Source of the DNA: Palsa-506 sp963836355
GTDB lineage: Bacteria > Actinomycetota > Actinomycetes > Streptosporangiales > Streptosporangiaceae
NCBI GenBank assembly: GCA_963836355.1
Contig: CAWIJO010000014.1
Span: 310,001 to 374,000, forward strand
Direction of reading: 5' to 3'
Length of the DNA: 64,000 nucleotides
Both the position numbers and the translations under genes were made by a program. The notes beneath the pieces were generated by a model. It worked only from the letters and a program-made list of their open reading frames with translations, ran no database searches and was not told the origin of the DNA. Shown here one piece after another: positions 8,578-17,010 of this stretch; position 1 is the first letter of the stretch; each line of letters begins with the position of its first letter.

Positions 8578-9324
8578 TCAGGCCTGCTCCTCAGGCGCGG
8601 GCTGCACCGATGCCTCTGCTTCCCCGACCGGATAAAGGAACTGGTAAGTAAGGGCCGAGATGATCCCGCCGATCAGCGGCGCGAGGATGAAAACCCAGAG
8701 CTGGCTGAGCGCGGTTCCGCCAACGAAAAGCGCCGGGCCGAGGCTCCGGGCCGGGTTGACCGAGGTTCCGTCGAACGGGATGCCGATGAGATGGACCAGG
8801 GTAAGGACAAGCCCGATTGCCAGCCCGGCCACTGTGGCGTTGCTTGCCCGCCTGGTCACCGCGAGGATCACGAAGACGAACAAGAATGTGAGAATTACCT
8901 CGATGACGAAGGCGCCTGCGGCGTTGGCGCCGATCATCGACGACATGCCGAACCCGTTTGCGCCTAGGCCATCGCTGGCATGGTAAGCCGAGGTCAGCCG
9001 GAATATCCCGTAGAGCCCGGCCGCGCCGGCGATGCCGCCGACGATTTGCGCAGCCCAGTACCCAAGGGCGTCCGCGAGCGTGATCCGGCGCGCTATCAGG
9101 AAGCCGATCGTGACAGCTGGATTGACGTGACAGCCTGAGATCGGGCCGATTCCGTAGACCAAGACAAGCAGCACCAGGCCGAACGCGAGCGCGGTAGCCA
9201 CCACGCCCGCCGACACGCTCGTACCGGTGATCTTCAGCCCGAAGGTCAGCGTCGCTGTCCCGGCGCCGAAGAACACCAGCAAGGCGGTACCGAGTCCTTC
9301 GGCAAACAACGATCTTGCTTTCAT
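8578..9324 (-). CDS. aqpZ: Aquaporin (MIP family channel)
   Basis: A 248-residue, six-helix major intrinsic protein with both NPA boxes (HVNPAVTIG and SVNPARSLG) and an AQP-type N-terminus. It conducts water or small neutral solutes across the membrane. It lies upstream of the receptor gene on the same strand with a 141-bp gap, so co-transcription with the che genes is possible but not shown. Whether it is a strict water channel or passes other solutes cannot be read confidently from sequence; the Z-type symbol is tentative. Confidence 0.85.
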   Translation of the reverse strand: MKARSLFAEGLGTALLVFFGAGTATLTFGLKITGTSVSAGVVATALAFGLVLLVLVYGIGPISGCHVNPAVTIGFLIARRITLADALGYWAAQIVGGIAGAAGLYGIFRLTSAYHASDGLGANGFGMSSMIGANAAGAFVIEVILTFLFVFVILAVTRRASNATVAGLAIGLVLTLVHLIGIPFDGTSVNPARSLGPALFVGGTALSQLWVFILAPLIGGIISALTYQFLYPVGEAEASVQPAPEEQA

Positions 9325-10277
9325 CCCTGCCCCCCTGGGTCGGATGTCCCTGGCTATGAACGAGAACCATGATGTCAGATAGCTACAAGACTAGCGATCT
9401 CCGTTTATTTCGCTCAATTCGGGCAAAGCTGGCAGCCTTTAGCGTAGTTCCGTGAGCGCGGTGAGTTCGGTGAGTTCTGTGCTGCCGCCTCATGGCTCCG
9501 GGAAGGGGCGCGCCGCCTCACCGGGCAGGGCATCGCGAGGCATCGCGGGCCGGACCGCAGCGGGAAAGTCCACGCCGTAGGGTCAATACGGCATGAGTAG
9601 CACCGGTCAGGCGCGGCATAGCGCGGACAGCGCCGCCGCTCGAACTTCAGCGGTGCGATATTGGGGCGGAATCGGTCGTTGCTCAGCAGCGCGCAGCAGT
9701 TGTCGGCGTTTGGCGTCACTGTGAGGCCAAAATCAGGACAGCACACGTCAAGTCTCCGGCTCTGGATCAGGCACAGCACTGTGCCGGGCTTAGCGTAAGG
9801 CTCTGAGCGAGTTGCCGGGAGGAACCATGGCCATTGCGTTTCCTGGAGAGTCCGCCGAGTACGGGTTGCCCGGAATCGGCTGGGATGGTGACAATTGGTC
9901 ACGAAGCCCTCCTATGGCGAAGGACAAAGATCATGGCCGGAATAGAACACCGCAGGATACAAGAATGCGCACATCCTTGACAAACCAGGTTGCTGCATGG
10001 GTCTGGGTGTCCGCGGTCCCCGTGGTGCTCTTGGTCACGGCCATCTGGGTTCCGGCGTCAAACTCGACCGCTACGCGGCAAAGCAGATCGATGACCTCCG
10101 GCGCCGCGTAATCCGTGATGGCTCCGAAACCAGCTGCTCCGCAAGAACCACGTGTCCCGCACCACGTCGCCGTTCACGGACGGAGCATAACTGCTGGTCC
10201 TGCGAGGGCGCCGCGAGACCAGGGTCCGGGTCGGATCAGATAAGAATCACCGACACCAAGTCTGCCGCGCACCACTA
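9325..10277. other. Gap of about 950 bp without a recognisable gene
   Basis: Base composition is visibly less GC-rich than in the flanking genes. The frames that stay open (minus 9414-9902, plus 9812-10111 and 9997-10278) have Cys/Arg/Ser-rich products with no family resemblance and poor codon bias. One contains a single hydrophobic stretch. I regard the region as decayed or foreign DNA at the left border of the accessory region. Confidence 0.5.
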
Positions 10278-10386
10278 GGCCGACATGTCGGCCTGGCGCT
10301 TGAGCCGCTCACGTACCGCTGCGATCTGCTTGGCCGGATCCTTGTCGGCGCTGGACTGATCGTTCAAGAGCTGGACGCCAGTGACC
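10278..10386 (-). pseudogene. Hypothetical gene, 3' part, cut off by IS element
   Basis: On the minus strand this reads GVQLLNDQSSADKDP and onward to a TAG at 10278-10280, ending in ERLKRQADMSA. It lacks a start. It is the C-terminal 30-odd codons of the gene whose 5' part lies at 12557-12923. The reading frame is restored exactly when the intervening IS and one target duplication are removed (465 nt in total). Confidence 0.8.
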
Positions 10387-10411
10387 CAATGCCATGTAGT
10401 TCAGCGTGATC
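10387..10411 (+). repeat. IS left terminal inverted repeat (25 bp)
   Basis: It reads CAATGCCATG at the outer end and continues to GTGATC. It is the exact reverse complement of 12532-12556 and directly abuts the 11-bp target copy at 10376-10386. Confidence 0.92.
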
Positions 10412-10584
10412 GGAGCGTTCGCGGTCTTGACCGCGCTGGCGGGCGGTGGCGTCCGGGTGGCCGGCAGAGAGTGATCGCGGCGGGCGGGCATGCTGGCGCC
10501 CCGGCTGTCGCTCCGGATGCGGCCGGTTCCACGGTCGGCGGGCTGGGCAGTGCTTGAGGGTGCGGGGACTGGGAGATGGGGCGT

Positions 10585-12321
10585 TCAGGCGGCGATGGGG
10601 CCGCAGATGCTGATCTCGGCTTTCGCGGTGAGGACGGGAATGCGCGGCCCGCCGGGCGGGAAGCCCGGCCGGGCCTTGGTCTTCCGGTCGCGGTGCCGGT
10701 TGCGGTCGGTGTCTACGCGCCGGCGGGCGAGGCTGGCGAGGATGGCGTCGCGGTTCGCCTCGGTCAGCGCGGCGGGCAGGCTGGCGGTGGCCGCGCCGGA
10801 CCGGGTAGTGGCGATGATCGCGCGGCGTGCGGCGGTAAACGAGATCTCGCGCGGGTGCACGGGCTGGCCGGCGCGCTTGCCCTTTCCGGCCGGGACGGCG
10901 ATCGCCGCGGCGGCGCGGGCTGCTGCGCGGGTCAGCTCGACGGCGGTGATCCAGGCGGCGTGCTCCTGGGCGATGAGGGCCGGGCTGGCGGAGCGGAGCA
11001 TCGCGCCGGTGGACGGGCCGGCGCCGCTGATCGCGGACTTGGCTTCCTTCAGGCAGGTCTCCGACCCTATCCACCGCCAGTGGTAGGCGGCGGCGAGGAC
11101 CTGCGCCGGGTAGGCGGCGTGGTCGTGCAGGTCGGTGATCAGGGCGAACAGCTCCGGGGCGTCGGCCCCGGCGACGGTGACGGTGTACTCGATCACGCGG
11201 ACGGTGAGCGTGACCCCGCCGCCGCGGATGCTGGCCAGGTAGGAGCCGTCGGGCAGGAAGCCCCCGGTCCGGTGCAGCGTGATGCCGTCCTTGACGCGGA
11301 TCAGCACATGGGTGCCGGTGGCGAGCATCCGCTTGATCCTTGGCGCGCCGGGGAAGTTCCGGTCGAGCACCCACAGCCGGCCCGGGGTGAACAGGTGCGG
11401 GTAGTCCTTCAGGGCCTGGTCCAGCAGCGCCTGCTCGGCCTCGCCCTTCTCCCGCCCGCCGCCGGCGGCGGCGCCGGACGGACCGGACACCACCGCCAGG
11501 GCGGCGCGGGTGGAGGCGTGCGACAGCCACAGATCCCGCTGCTGGGGGTAGGGCGAGGAGTCATCGGCGGTGCCGGCCGAGCCGAACGCGGCCCGGTTCG
11601 CCGGGGTGTCCGGGACCCGGGTCAGCGACCCGTCGATGGAGCAGGCGTCCAGGGCGCCGATCGTGACCGCCCGGTAATCGTGGTCGCGGTGCTCGGCGTC
11701 GATCCCGGCCAGCACCAGGTCCCGCAGCTGCTCCAGCGGGCCGGGCCCGAGCGCGTCCCGCCAGGTGCAGAAAACCGTCGCGGTCGGCACCCGGTACGGG
11801 CGCTGCCACGGCACCAGCGCCAGGTCCCCGAGCAGGGCGCCCGTCACTTCGGCGTAGTCCGCGTCGGGCAGGAGCGTCATCAGCAGGGTGAGCCGGATCG
11901 CCAGCGCCGGCGTCATCGCCCGCCGCGCCGCGCCCTTGACCTTCCCGTTCAGCGTGACGCCCGCGGCGATCTGGCCGATAACGTCCGCCTGGCCGGCCAG
12001 GGCATCCAGCCTGTCCTCGGCCACGCCGAGGCGGGCGTGATCCGCCGGATGCCCGCCAGCCTGCACCCGCCCGTCACGGCGGACCACCGCTGCCGCGACC
12101 GCCACCGGCTTGAGGAAGACCACACGGTCCCCGGTGCGGATCTTCCCCGCCGCCGCCGCGGTCAGCGCCGTCCGGCCGTCCTTACCCGGGCCCGGCCCGG
12201 CCGGCCAGGCCAGGTCCGCCACCCGCACCGCGACCATGCCCGCCTGCCCCAGCAGGCCCAGCGCGGCATCTTCCGCACACGAGAGCGTGACATCCGGCGG
12301 CATGACAGGGTAGAAGAGCAT
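10585..12321 (-). CDS. IS4-family DDE transposase
   Basis: About 578 residues if started at the ATG at 12321; the frame extends upstream to a TTG at 12462. The catalytic triad is recognisable: Asp in ALDACSIDGS, Asp in LWVLDRNFPG, and Glu in the YHWRWIGSETCLKEAK signature (Y-2-R-3-E-6-K). The N-terminal part before about residue 110 is longer than in usual IS4 transposases and resembles nothing I know. The Arg-rich C-terminus is typical. A truncated relative lies at 15902-16948. The start choice is uncertain. Confidence 0.85.
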   Translation of the reverse strand: MLFYPVMPPDVTLSCAEDAALGLLGQAGMVAVRVADLAWPAGPGPGKDGRTALTAAAAGKIRTGDRVVFLKPVAVAAAVVRRDGRVQAGGHPADHARLGVAEDRLDALAGQADVIGQIAAGVTLNGKVKGAARRAMTPALAIRLTLLMTLLPDADYAEVTGALLGDLALVPWQRPYRVPTATVFCTWRDALGPGPLEQLRDLVLAGIDAEHRDHDYRAVTIGALDACSIDGSLTRVPDTPANRAAFGSAGTADDSSPYPQQRDLWLSHASTRAALAVVSGPSGAAAGGGREKGEAEQALLDQALKDYPHLFTPGRLWVLDRNFPGAPRIKRMLATGTHVLIRVKDGITLHRTGGFLPDGSYLASIRGGGVTLTVRVIEYTVTVAGADAPELFALITDLHDHAAYPAQVLAAAYHWRWIGSETCLKEAKSAISGAGPSTGAMLRSASPALIAQEHAAWITAVELTRAAARAAAAIAVPAGKGKRAGQPVHPREISFTAARRAIIATTRSGAATASLPAALTEANRDAILASLARRRVDTDRNRHRDRKTKARPGFPPGGPRIPVLTAKAEISICGPIAA

Positions 12322-12323
12322 GA

Positions 12324-12380
12324 GGAGGCTCCCGGGCGGAAAAGGCTGATTAGTCACCTCCTCTTCTACCGGGAGCCTCC
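12324..12380. repeat. 12-bp inverted repeat at the transposase start
   Basis: GGAGGCTCCCGG at 12324-12335 and its reverse complement at 12369-12380 can pair around a 33-nt loop immediately upstream of the ATG at 12321. In IS elements, hairpins here often mask the transposase start in read-through mRNA from outside promoters. That role is inferred. Confidence 0.55.
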
Positions 12381-12531
12381 CGCCGGTACCGGCATCCGCA
12401 AGGGCGTGTCGCCCGCCGATCGCAGCCACGCAGCCAGCCAGCGGAACCAGGCCTGCAGCCAATCAGAAATCACAGCCTGTAACCGGAAGCCGCCAGATCA
12501 AGGGACGTCCCGCCGCAGGACCATCAGCAGC

Positions 12532-12556
12532 GATCACGCTGAACTACATGGCATTG
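12532..12556 (-). repeat. IS right terminal inverted repeat (25 bp)
   Basis: A perfect match (reverse complement) to 10387-10411. This is the end upstream of the transposase gene. The second target-site copy begins at 12557. Confidence 0.92.
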
Positions 12557-12923
12557 CGCCAGTGACCCCCAGCGTGTTGTTGAGATCGGCCGCGAGGAAA
12601 GAGGGGCCGTTGGCGAGCACCTGCCACCAGGTCTGCGTTTCGACTATGGGGACGTAGAGGTCGAGGAAAACGCCATCTATCTCGCCAACGTTGGGGTGTG
12701 GCTGGTCGGTGAAATGCACCCACACGCTGTTGATTTCTGGGGGCGGGGGTTGGACGCCGCGCAGCGCGGAGACGTCCAGGAACAGGAACGCAGTGGAGAG
12801 GACTTGGCCGGTTAACGGGTTCAGATGGCGGCTGGTCATCAGGTCGAAGGAGTTGACCTGGACCCTGATCTCCTGGTCGATGTCGGTAACCACTGTCTGA
12901 CCAGCCATCCAAGCCACCCCCAT
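12557..12923 (-). pseudogene. Hypothetical gene, 5' part, interrupted by IS element
   Basis: This encodes about 122 residues of a soluble protein I do not recognise, containing SFDLMTSRHLNPLTGQ and PEINSVWVHFTDQPHP. The IS4-family element follows immediately at its 3' end. Removing the element and one 11-bp target copy joins it in frame to the fragment at 10278-10386, giving a 154-codon gene. The ATG at 12908 has a better ribosome-binding site (GGGGGTGG) than the one at 12923 and would give 149 residues. As it stands, translation runs into the IS and stops after six foreign residues. Confidence 0.8.
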
Positions 12924-12971
12924 GTGGTCGATTCAATGCATACTCGGGCATTATCTGTCCTCACCCCATCC

Positions 12972-13162
12972 ATGTCTATGACCTTGGCCGGCACGGCTGC
13001 GGTGGCCCCGGTCAGCCTGCGTGGTTCTGCGTCCGGGCTGCTGGCCACCGGCCAGGCGAGTGCGAACTTTGCCGCCAGCGCGGTCGCGGGAACCTTGTGG
13101 ACCGCGGTTTCCCGGTGGCCGCGTTCCTGTTCCCGATCGGCGCGATTATCGTTTCGGTCCGC
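12972..13162 (+). pseudogene. MFS transporter C-terminal remnant, frameshifted
   Basis: The frame at 12972 reads like the last helices of a drug-type MFS exporter (RGSASGLLATGQASANF then AVAGTLWTAVS). It continues only in another frame (PVAAFLFPIGAIIVSV), so at least one frameshift is present, and the first ten or so helices are missing. It is a decayed fragment with no start of its own. Confidence 0.55.
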
Positions 13163-13206
13163 TCATCCAGATCAGCCGATCTCGCCACACCACAGGTTGA
13201 CCGCCC

Positions 13207-13642
13207 GGCATCGACACCGTGCGCTACGACGGCGGCCAGCTGCCCGTCTGGGATGAGGCAAGCGGGAACCACATCGACCCGGCCACCGGGGAAGTGCTGC
13301 CGACCTGGGATGAGCCCTGAATGCGGTCGCCCCGGCTGACGCTCCGCTGCATGTGGCCCGGTTCGGGGCCAAGTTCGACGCCCAGGGCGTGCTCCCCCGG
13401 ATCCAAAGACTCCAGCCGGTGCATCCGGGTACCTGACCAAATACCTCATCAAGCAGATCGGCTGCTGCCACCAAGCCGACACCCTGCCCAGGAACAGCAC
13501 GCGGCCCGGCTCCTGGACGCCCTGCGGTATGAGCCGTGCTCGCCGTCGTGCGCGAACTGCGCTATGGCATCCAGCCCAAGAACCCACGCGAAGGCCTGCG
13601 GCCGGGAGCGGGCAGGGGTAAAGCCCACCGCGCTGACAACAT
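13207..13642 (+). pseudogene. Degraded RepSA-type replication initiator of an integrative element
   Basis: Pieces in three frames together match the C-terminal half of pSAM2-like replication initiators. They are IDPATGEVLPTWDEP (stop at 13318-13320), then LHVARFGAKFDAQGVL, GYLTKYLIKQIG, RLLDALRYEPCSPSC and finally a GKAHRADN tail. At least two frameshifts separate them. Such proteins start rolling-circle replication of actinomycete integrative and conjugative elements (AICEs). The gene is dead; an integrase 3' end follows directly, as in AICEs, but the excisionase and integrase N-terminus are deleted. Confidence 0.7.
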
Positions 13643-13915
13643 ATGCACGCGACGACTCTGCTACTCGCCGGGGTACCGGTGCACGTGGTAGCGGCCCGCC
13701 TTGGGCACGCAGACCCTTCGGTGACACTGCGGGTCTATGCCCACGTGATCCGCGACCAGGCCGCCGAGGCCGCAGACGTGTTTGCGCGGTCCATACCCGA
13801 TCCCGGCGGGGCTGGTGGAGCGCCCCAGGTTTCGTGGAGACGAAACCTGGGGCGCTCCACGTTGCTGTGCGGCCAAAATCCGGCCAGCGCCGTCCGGATA
13901 CGGACGGTGGACTGA
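13643..13915 (+). pseudogene. Tyrosine recombinase (integrase) C-terminal fragment
   Basis: MHATTLLLAGVPVHVV then AARLGHADPSVTLRVYAHV is the end of the catalytic domain of a phage/AICE-type integrase, with the LGH box His and the nucleophile-region Tyr. The N-terminal DNA-binding part and the first catalytic Arg are missing. Its position directly after the RepSA remnant fits the rep-xis-int order of AICEs with an internal deletion. The last third of the frame runs through a long palindrome and is probably not original protein. Confidence 0.7.
13815..13860. terminator. Perfect 21-bp hairpin after the integrase fragment
   Basis: Bases 13815-13835 and 13840-13860 are exact reverse complements around a GGAG tetraloop, giving a very stable stem. 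No U-tract follows. It may be a bidirectional terminator of the former integrative element, or a recombination-related palindrome. A second, smaller palindrome (CCGTCCG/CGGACGG, 13890-13907) follows 30 bp later. Confidence 0.55.
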
Positions 13916-14172
13916 TCGCAATGGCATGTCAAGCCGCAGTTGACAATGGACCTGTTCCTTATCAGGTTTTCTTCTCCACGCTCATGACCTGCTGGGAGGC
14001 ACGTCAGGCAAGGTTTGCGTGGCCCGCGAGTGGCCGTCGATGACCCTGCAGCGCCGCTGGTCTGGCACGGGTATGGCACGGGTATGGCACGGCCTGCGAG
14101 GTCATGGCCTCTTCGTCCCGAAGCCAGGCCGCAACCCACTTCTCCTTCTGGTGGAAGGGTCAGGCGGGAGTC

Positions 14173-14601
14173 CTAGGGAGCCTGGCGTCCGGTTTGGCGA
14201 ACGCCGTATTCCTTGCGCCGCAGCTCAAGGGGGACACGACTGGCGAAAGCTGCTATGGCCACCGCTATCGCCCAGAGGACGGCGATGACGAGAAGAACTT
14301 GTGCCTCATCCTTGGCGATGATGCCACCCACGCTCGCCGCGACCATCGCGGAAGGCACACCGGTGACAAAGATGCCGATCGCAACACCGGTTAGCAGCGT
14401 GCGGCGGCTATTCGGCTGTGCTGGCTGCACAGGCTGCTCGCGGGACACAGGTCCGAGCCGTGCGTCAACACGCGCGGTGATTTCCTGGTCGACTCGCTCC
14501 AGGAAGGACTCGATCACTGCGTCGCTGTATTCGGGGCCAAGCTCCTTGTGCGCCTCGGCGGTGGCGCGGATCTCCTGGGGCGAAAGCGGCGATGTGCTCA
14601 T
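14173..14601 (-). CDS. Small two-helix membrane protein, hypothetical
   Basis: 142 residues from the ATG at 14601, which has a strong ribosome-binding site (GGGAGGA, 10 nt upstream); the longer frame upstream is not coding-like. The N-terminal half is charged (STSPLSPQEIRATAEAH, then SDAVIESFLERVDQEI) and probably cytoplasmic. Two hydrophobic segments lie at about 80-102 and 108-128, followed by a basic tail. Similar small proteins occur widely in actinomycetes without assigned function. It appears intact although it sits among element remnants. Confidence 0.75.
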   Translation of the reverse strand: MSTSPLSPQEIRATAEAHKELGPEYSDAVIESFLERVDQEITARVDARLGPVSREQPVQPAQPNSRRTLLTGVAIGIFVTGVPSAMVAASVGGIIAKDEAQVLLVIAVLWAIAVAIAAFASRVPLELRRKEYGVRQTGRQAP

Positions 14602-14854
14602 GGGCGAGAGTCCTCCCGTATAGCCACGACCAAGGCTCCTGAAAGACAAGATACATCTCGTACGGAGCTGTGTCAGCATTGGGAGGTTCGCCGCGCGCGT
14701 TTCGGGCCCGGTTCCCCGGTTCGTTGCCGTCGATCTCGCGACAACCGTCATAGGCAAGCGCGCTGACGACCTGTGTTCACCGTGCCCGGCGGCAGCGTCG
14801 TACGGCTGTCCAACTGGCGGCGGTCCGCCTTCCTGCCAGCTCGGCACCGGGCCG

Positions 14855-15118
14855 GGCTCAGTGCCCGGTTCCGCATTCATAGTTAAGCACGACCTGCGGC
14901 ACACTGCCGCCTCGCTGATGATCCAGGCCGGATACCCGCCCAAGATGCTCCAGGAGGTCATCGGCCATGCCTGCATCACGACCACGCTCGACCTGTACGG
15001 ATACCTGTACCCCGGCGAGATGGACCGCTACGCCGACCGGCTCGACGGCGCGGCCGGGGACGCTGATGCGGCCAGAATGCGGCCAGACGACCAGGACGGC
15101 ATACCAGGGCCGGGGTAG
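14855..15118 (+). pseudogene. Second tyrosine recombinase C-terminal fragment
   Basis: It contains HDLRHTAASLMIQAGYPP, then VIGHACITTTLDLYGYL, that is the R-H...GH...Y catalytic core end of a phage-type integrase. The N-terminal arm-binding and core-binding domains are absent. The sequence differs clearly from the fragment at 13643, so it comes from a separate element. It ends with an Asp/Arg-rich tail and a TAG at 15116-15118. Confidence 0.7.
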
Positions 15119-15701
15119 CGCAGCAGACAAGCCGTGGCCGCGAGCTGGACAATCGGGAGCGAGGGAGACGGCTGTGCGCAGTATCGGCTTGCTTGCCCGT
15201 GTGAGCTGCACTGATCTGCGTGACCGGTGTGTCGTGGCCCGGCGTGCGCCGGGCGGGCCTCGCCAAGGCTGAGCCCGGCGCTGACGCCGGGCCAGCGGCG
15301 CCGCAGGCGCCGCCTTGATCTATGAACGCTCAATTCGGCAAGGCAAGGGCTTCAAGTCGGTGTCTTGAGGTCGGGTCGCGGCGTTCGCCTCCGGCTGCTT
15401 CGCGAGATCTGCCTTGGCGGACCGCCTGCTTGCAAAGTACGCCAGGACTGTCGGTTACCGTCGCTGACCTGGTTATCAGTACTTCGGTTCATCGGTCTCA
15501 GACCGGCTCATCCGAGGGCAGGTTGGCCATATCGATCGTGTCCGGATTTCGGTCGCGGGCGAGCCTTCACTGTTCGGCCGGAGGACCGAGCCGAGATCAT
15601 GTCGCAGCGAGCAGGCCGAGATACCACCAGCTGAGAACATCGCGTTTAGGCAGATCCGGTTGGCGGGCGTACGCTGAATGCACCTCCAGGAGGGGATCGT
15701 A
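15119..15701. other. Gap of about 580 bp with hairpins, no gene seen
   Basis: Between the second integrase fragment and a small membrane-protein gene there is no convincing coding frame. A GC-rich hairpin (GCCCGGCG/CGCCGGGC around CTGA, 15273-15292) followed by another short palindrome near 15295-15312 could terminate transcription leaving the integrase. Confidence 0.45.
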
Positions 15702-15863
15702 ATGGGCATATTGCTGGGAATGGGCGCGTTAGTCGTCGTCTTGCTGGTTGGGGCGGTCGTGTACGACTGGAGGCACCGCCACAGGGCTCCTCACGACATC
15801 GACGCCGCGGCACGGAGAGCCCGGAGGCACGCGGAAGGCAAGGGCCAACCGGGCGGGTCATGA
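15702..15863 (+). CDS. Small single-helix membrane protein (53 aa)
   Basis: The ATG at 15702 is preceded by AGGAGGGG 6-7 nt upstream. The first 21 residues (MGILLGMGALVVVLLVGAVV) form one transmembrane helix, followed by a basic/acidic tail (DIDAAARRARRHAEGKG). Short proteins of this design with a DIDAAARRAR motif are found in Streptomyces and relatives; their role is unknown. It ends two bases before the possible IS end at 15866. Confidence 0.65.
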   Translation: MGILLGMGALVVVLLVGAVVYDWRHRHRAPHDIDAAARRARRHAEGKGQPGGS

Positions 15864-15865
15864 GA

Positions 15866-16795
15866 CAATGCCATGGGCTTTAGGCCGAAGTACTGCCTGG
15901 CTTGAGCTGTTGCTGGTTACGCTGGGTGGTTTCCGGTGGTGAGAGGCGTGTTTCGCGGGTTCCCGGCGGGACGGGTGGGGCTCCTGTAGATGACTCGTCG
16001 CCGTTCCCGCAGCTGAGAGGGCTGCCGATGACGGACGCCTCCACGCGGGGGCTGCTGGGGATGCCGCACGGCCCGGCCGGCACGGACAAGGCCGCCGCGG
16101 AGCAGAAGCTCCTGGACACCGCGATGCGGGAGTTTCCGCACCTGTTCGCCATGGACCGGATTTGGATCATGGACCGTAACTATCCGGGCGCGGCCCGGAT
16201 CGCCCGGCTCACGGCCTGCACGCACGTCCTGATCCGGCTGAAAGGCGACATTCCCCTGAAGGGGATCAGCGGGATCCTCGCTGACGGCTCCTATCTCGCG
16301 GAACTGTCCGGTGACGGCGTCAGCGTGACCGTCCGCGTCGTCGAGTACTGGGTCACCGTGGAAGGCCAGCACGTGCCGGAGCTGCTCTGCCTGGTCACCG
16401 ATCTCACGGACACCGCCGAGTATCCCGCCGCGGAGCTCGCGGCGCTGTATAAGTGGCGGTGGGACGGGCCGGAGACCGCGCTGCGGGAAGTGAAGGCGAG
16501 CCTGGACGGCGCCGGGCCGTCGGCCGGGCCGATGCTCCGCTCCGGCTCCCCGGGCCTGGTCCGGCAGGAACTCGCCGCCTGGGCCGCCGCCAGCGAGATG
16601 ACCCGCGGCGTCGCCCGCGCCGCCGCGGCCGCCGCCGCTCCCGCCCGGAAGGGGCGCCGCGCCGGGATGCCGGTGCAGGCCCGCGAGATCTCGCACGGCC
16701 GCGCCCGCCGTGCCGTGACCGTCGCGATCCGCGCCGGCATGACCAGCTGCACGCGGCGGCGGGCGAGCCATGCGCGACTACCTCCCCGACGGCTA
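15866..16795 (+). mobile_element. Truncated IS4-family element related to the complete copy
   Basis: CAATGCCATG at 15866-15875 equals the outer ten bases of the terminal repeat of the intact IS and lies in the same position relative to the transposase. The inner bases of the repeat differ. No matching right end is found before the tRNA gene, so the right border and any target duplication are lost; the end coordinate is approximate. Confidence 0.5.
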
Positions 16796-16948
16796 ACAAG
16801 CACAAGCAGCCCTCGCCACCTCAATACCTTCATACCGGCAAGTGAGCCACGCCTCAGGCCAGCCCGCAGCACCCGCAACAGGCTCACCAGCACCCCGGCC
16901 AGGCCGGACAGCGCCCAGCGCCGGTGTCAGAGCCCGGCGTCATACTAG
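15902..16948 (+). pseudogene. IS4-family transposase, N-terminally deleted
   Basis: From about 15980 the product aligns by eye with the C-terminal half of the transposase at 10585-12321. Matching blocks are DDSSPFPQL vs DDSSPYPQQ, WIMDRNYPGAARI vs WVLDRNFPGAPRI, and YKWRWDGPETALREVK vs YHWRWIGSETCLKEAK. The N-terminal domain and first catalytic Asp are missing. After about 16760 the resemblance is lost through a probable frameshift. It cannot be an active transposase. Confidence 0.75.
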
Positions 16949-17010
16949 AAATCAGGTCACCGCCAGAGTTCTGTCGGTACGAGACCGGCAGTTCTGTCGG
17001 TAACCCCGTG

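Larger units (their letters stand above)
10387..12556 (-). mobile_element. Complete IS4-family insertion sequence, 2170 bp
   Basis: The element is bounded by perfect 25-bp terminal inverted repeats (10387-10411 and 12532-12556, outer bases CAATGCCATG). It is flanked by an 11-bp direct repeat, CGCCAGTGACC, at 10376-10386 and 12557-12567. The long target duplication and DDE transposase of the Y-x2-R-x3-E type fit the IS4 family. It carries a single transposase gene on the minus strand. Intact ends and target duplication indicate a recent insertion that may still be mobile. Confidence 0.9.

Noticed and set aside
9414..9902. 162-codon minus-strand open frame downstream of the aquaporin gene
   Set aside because: Cys/Arg/Ser/Pro-rich product without domains, no ribosome-binding site and poor codon bias; treated as chance frame in decayed DNA.
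9812..10111. 99-codon plus-strand frame with one hydrophobic stretch
   Set aside because: The hydrophobic segment alone is not evidence; flanking residues look random and no start signal is convincing.
10576..12657. 693-codon frame antisense to the IS transposase
   Set aside because: Repetitive Gly/Arg/Ala product typical of an antisense frame in high-GC DNA; it also crosses the IS border into the disrupted gene.
16965..17010. Direct repeat GTTCTGTCGGTA (two copies) beside the tRNA gene as attachment-site remnants
   Set aside because: It does not match the tRNA 3' end, so it is not an att duplication of that gene; too short to interpret.
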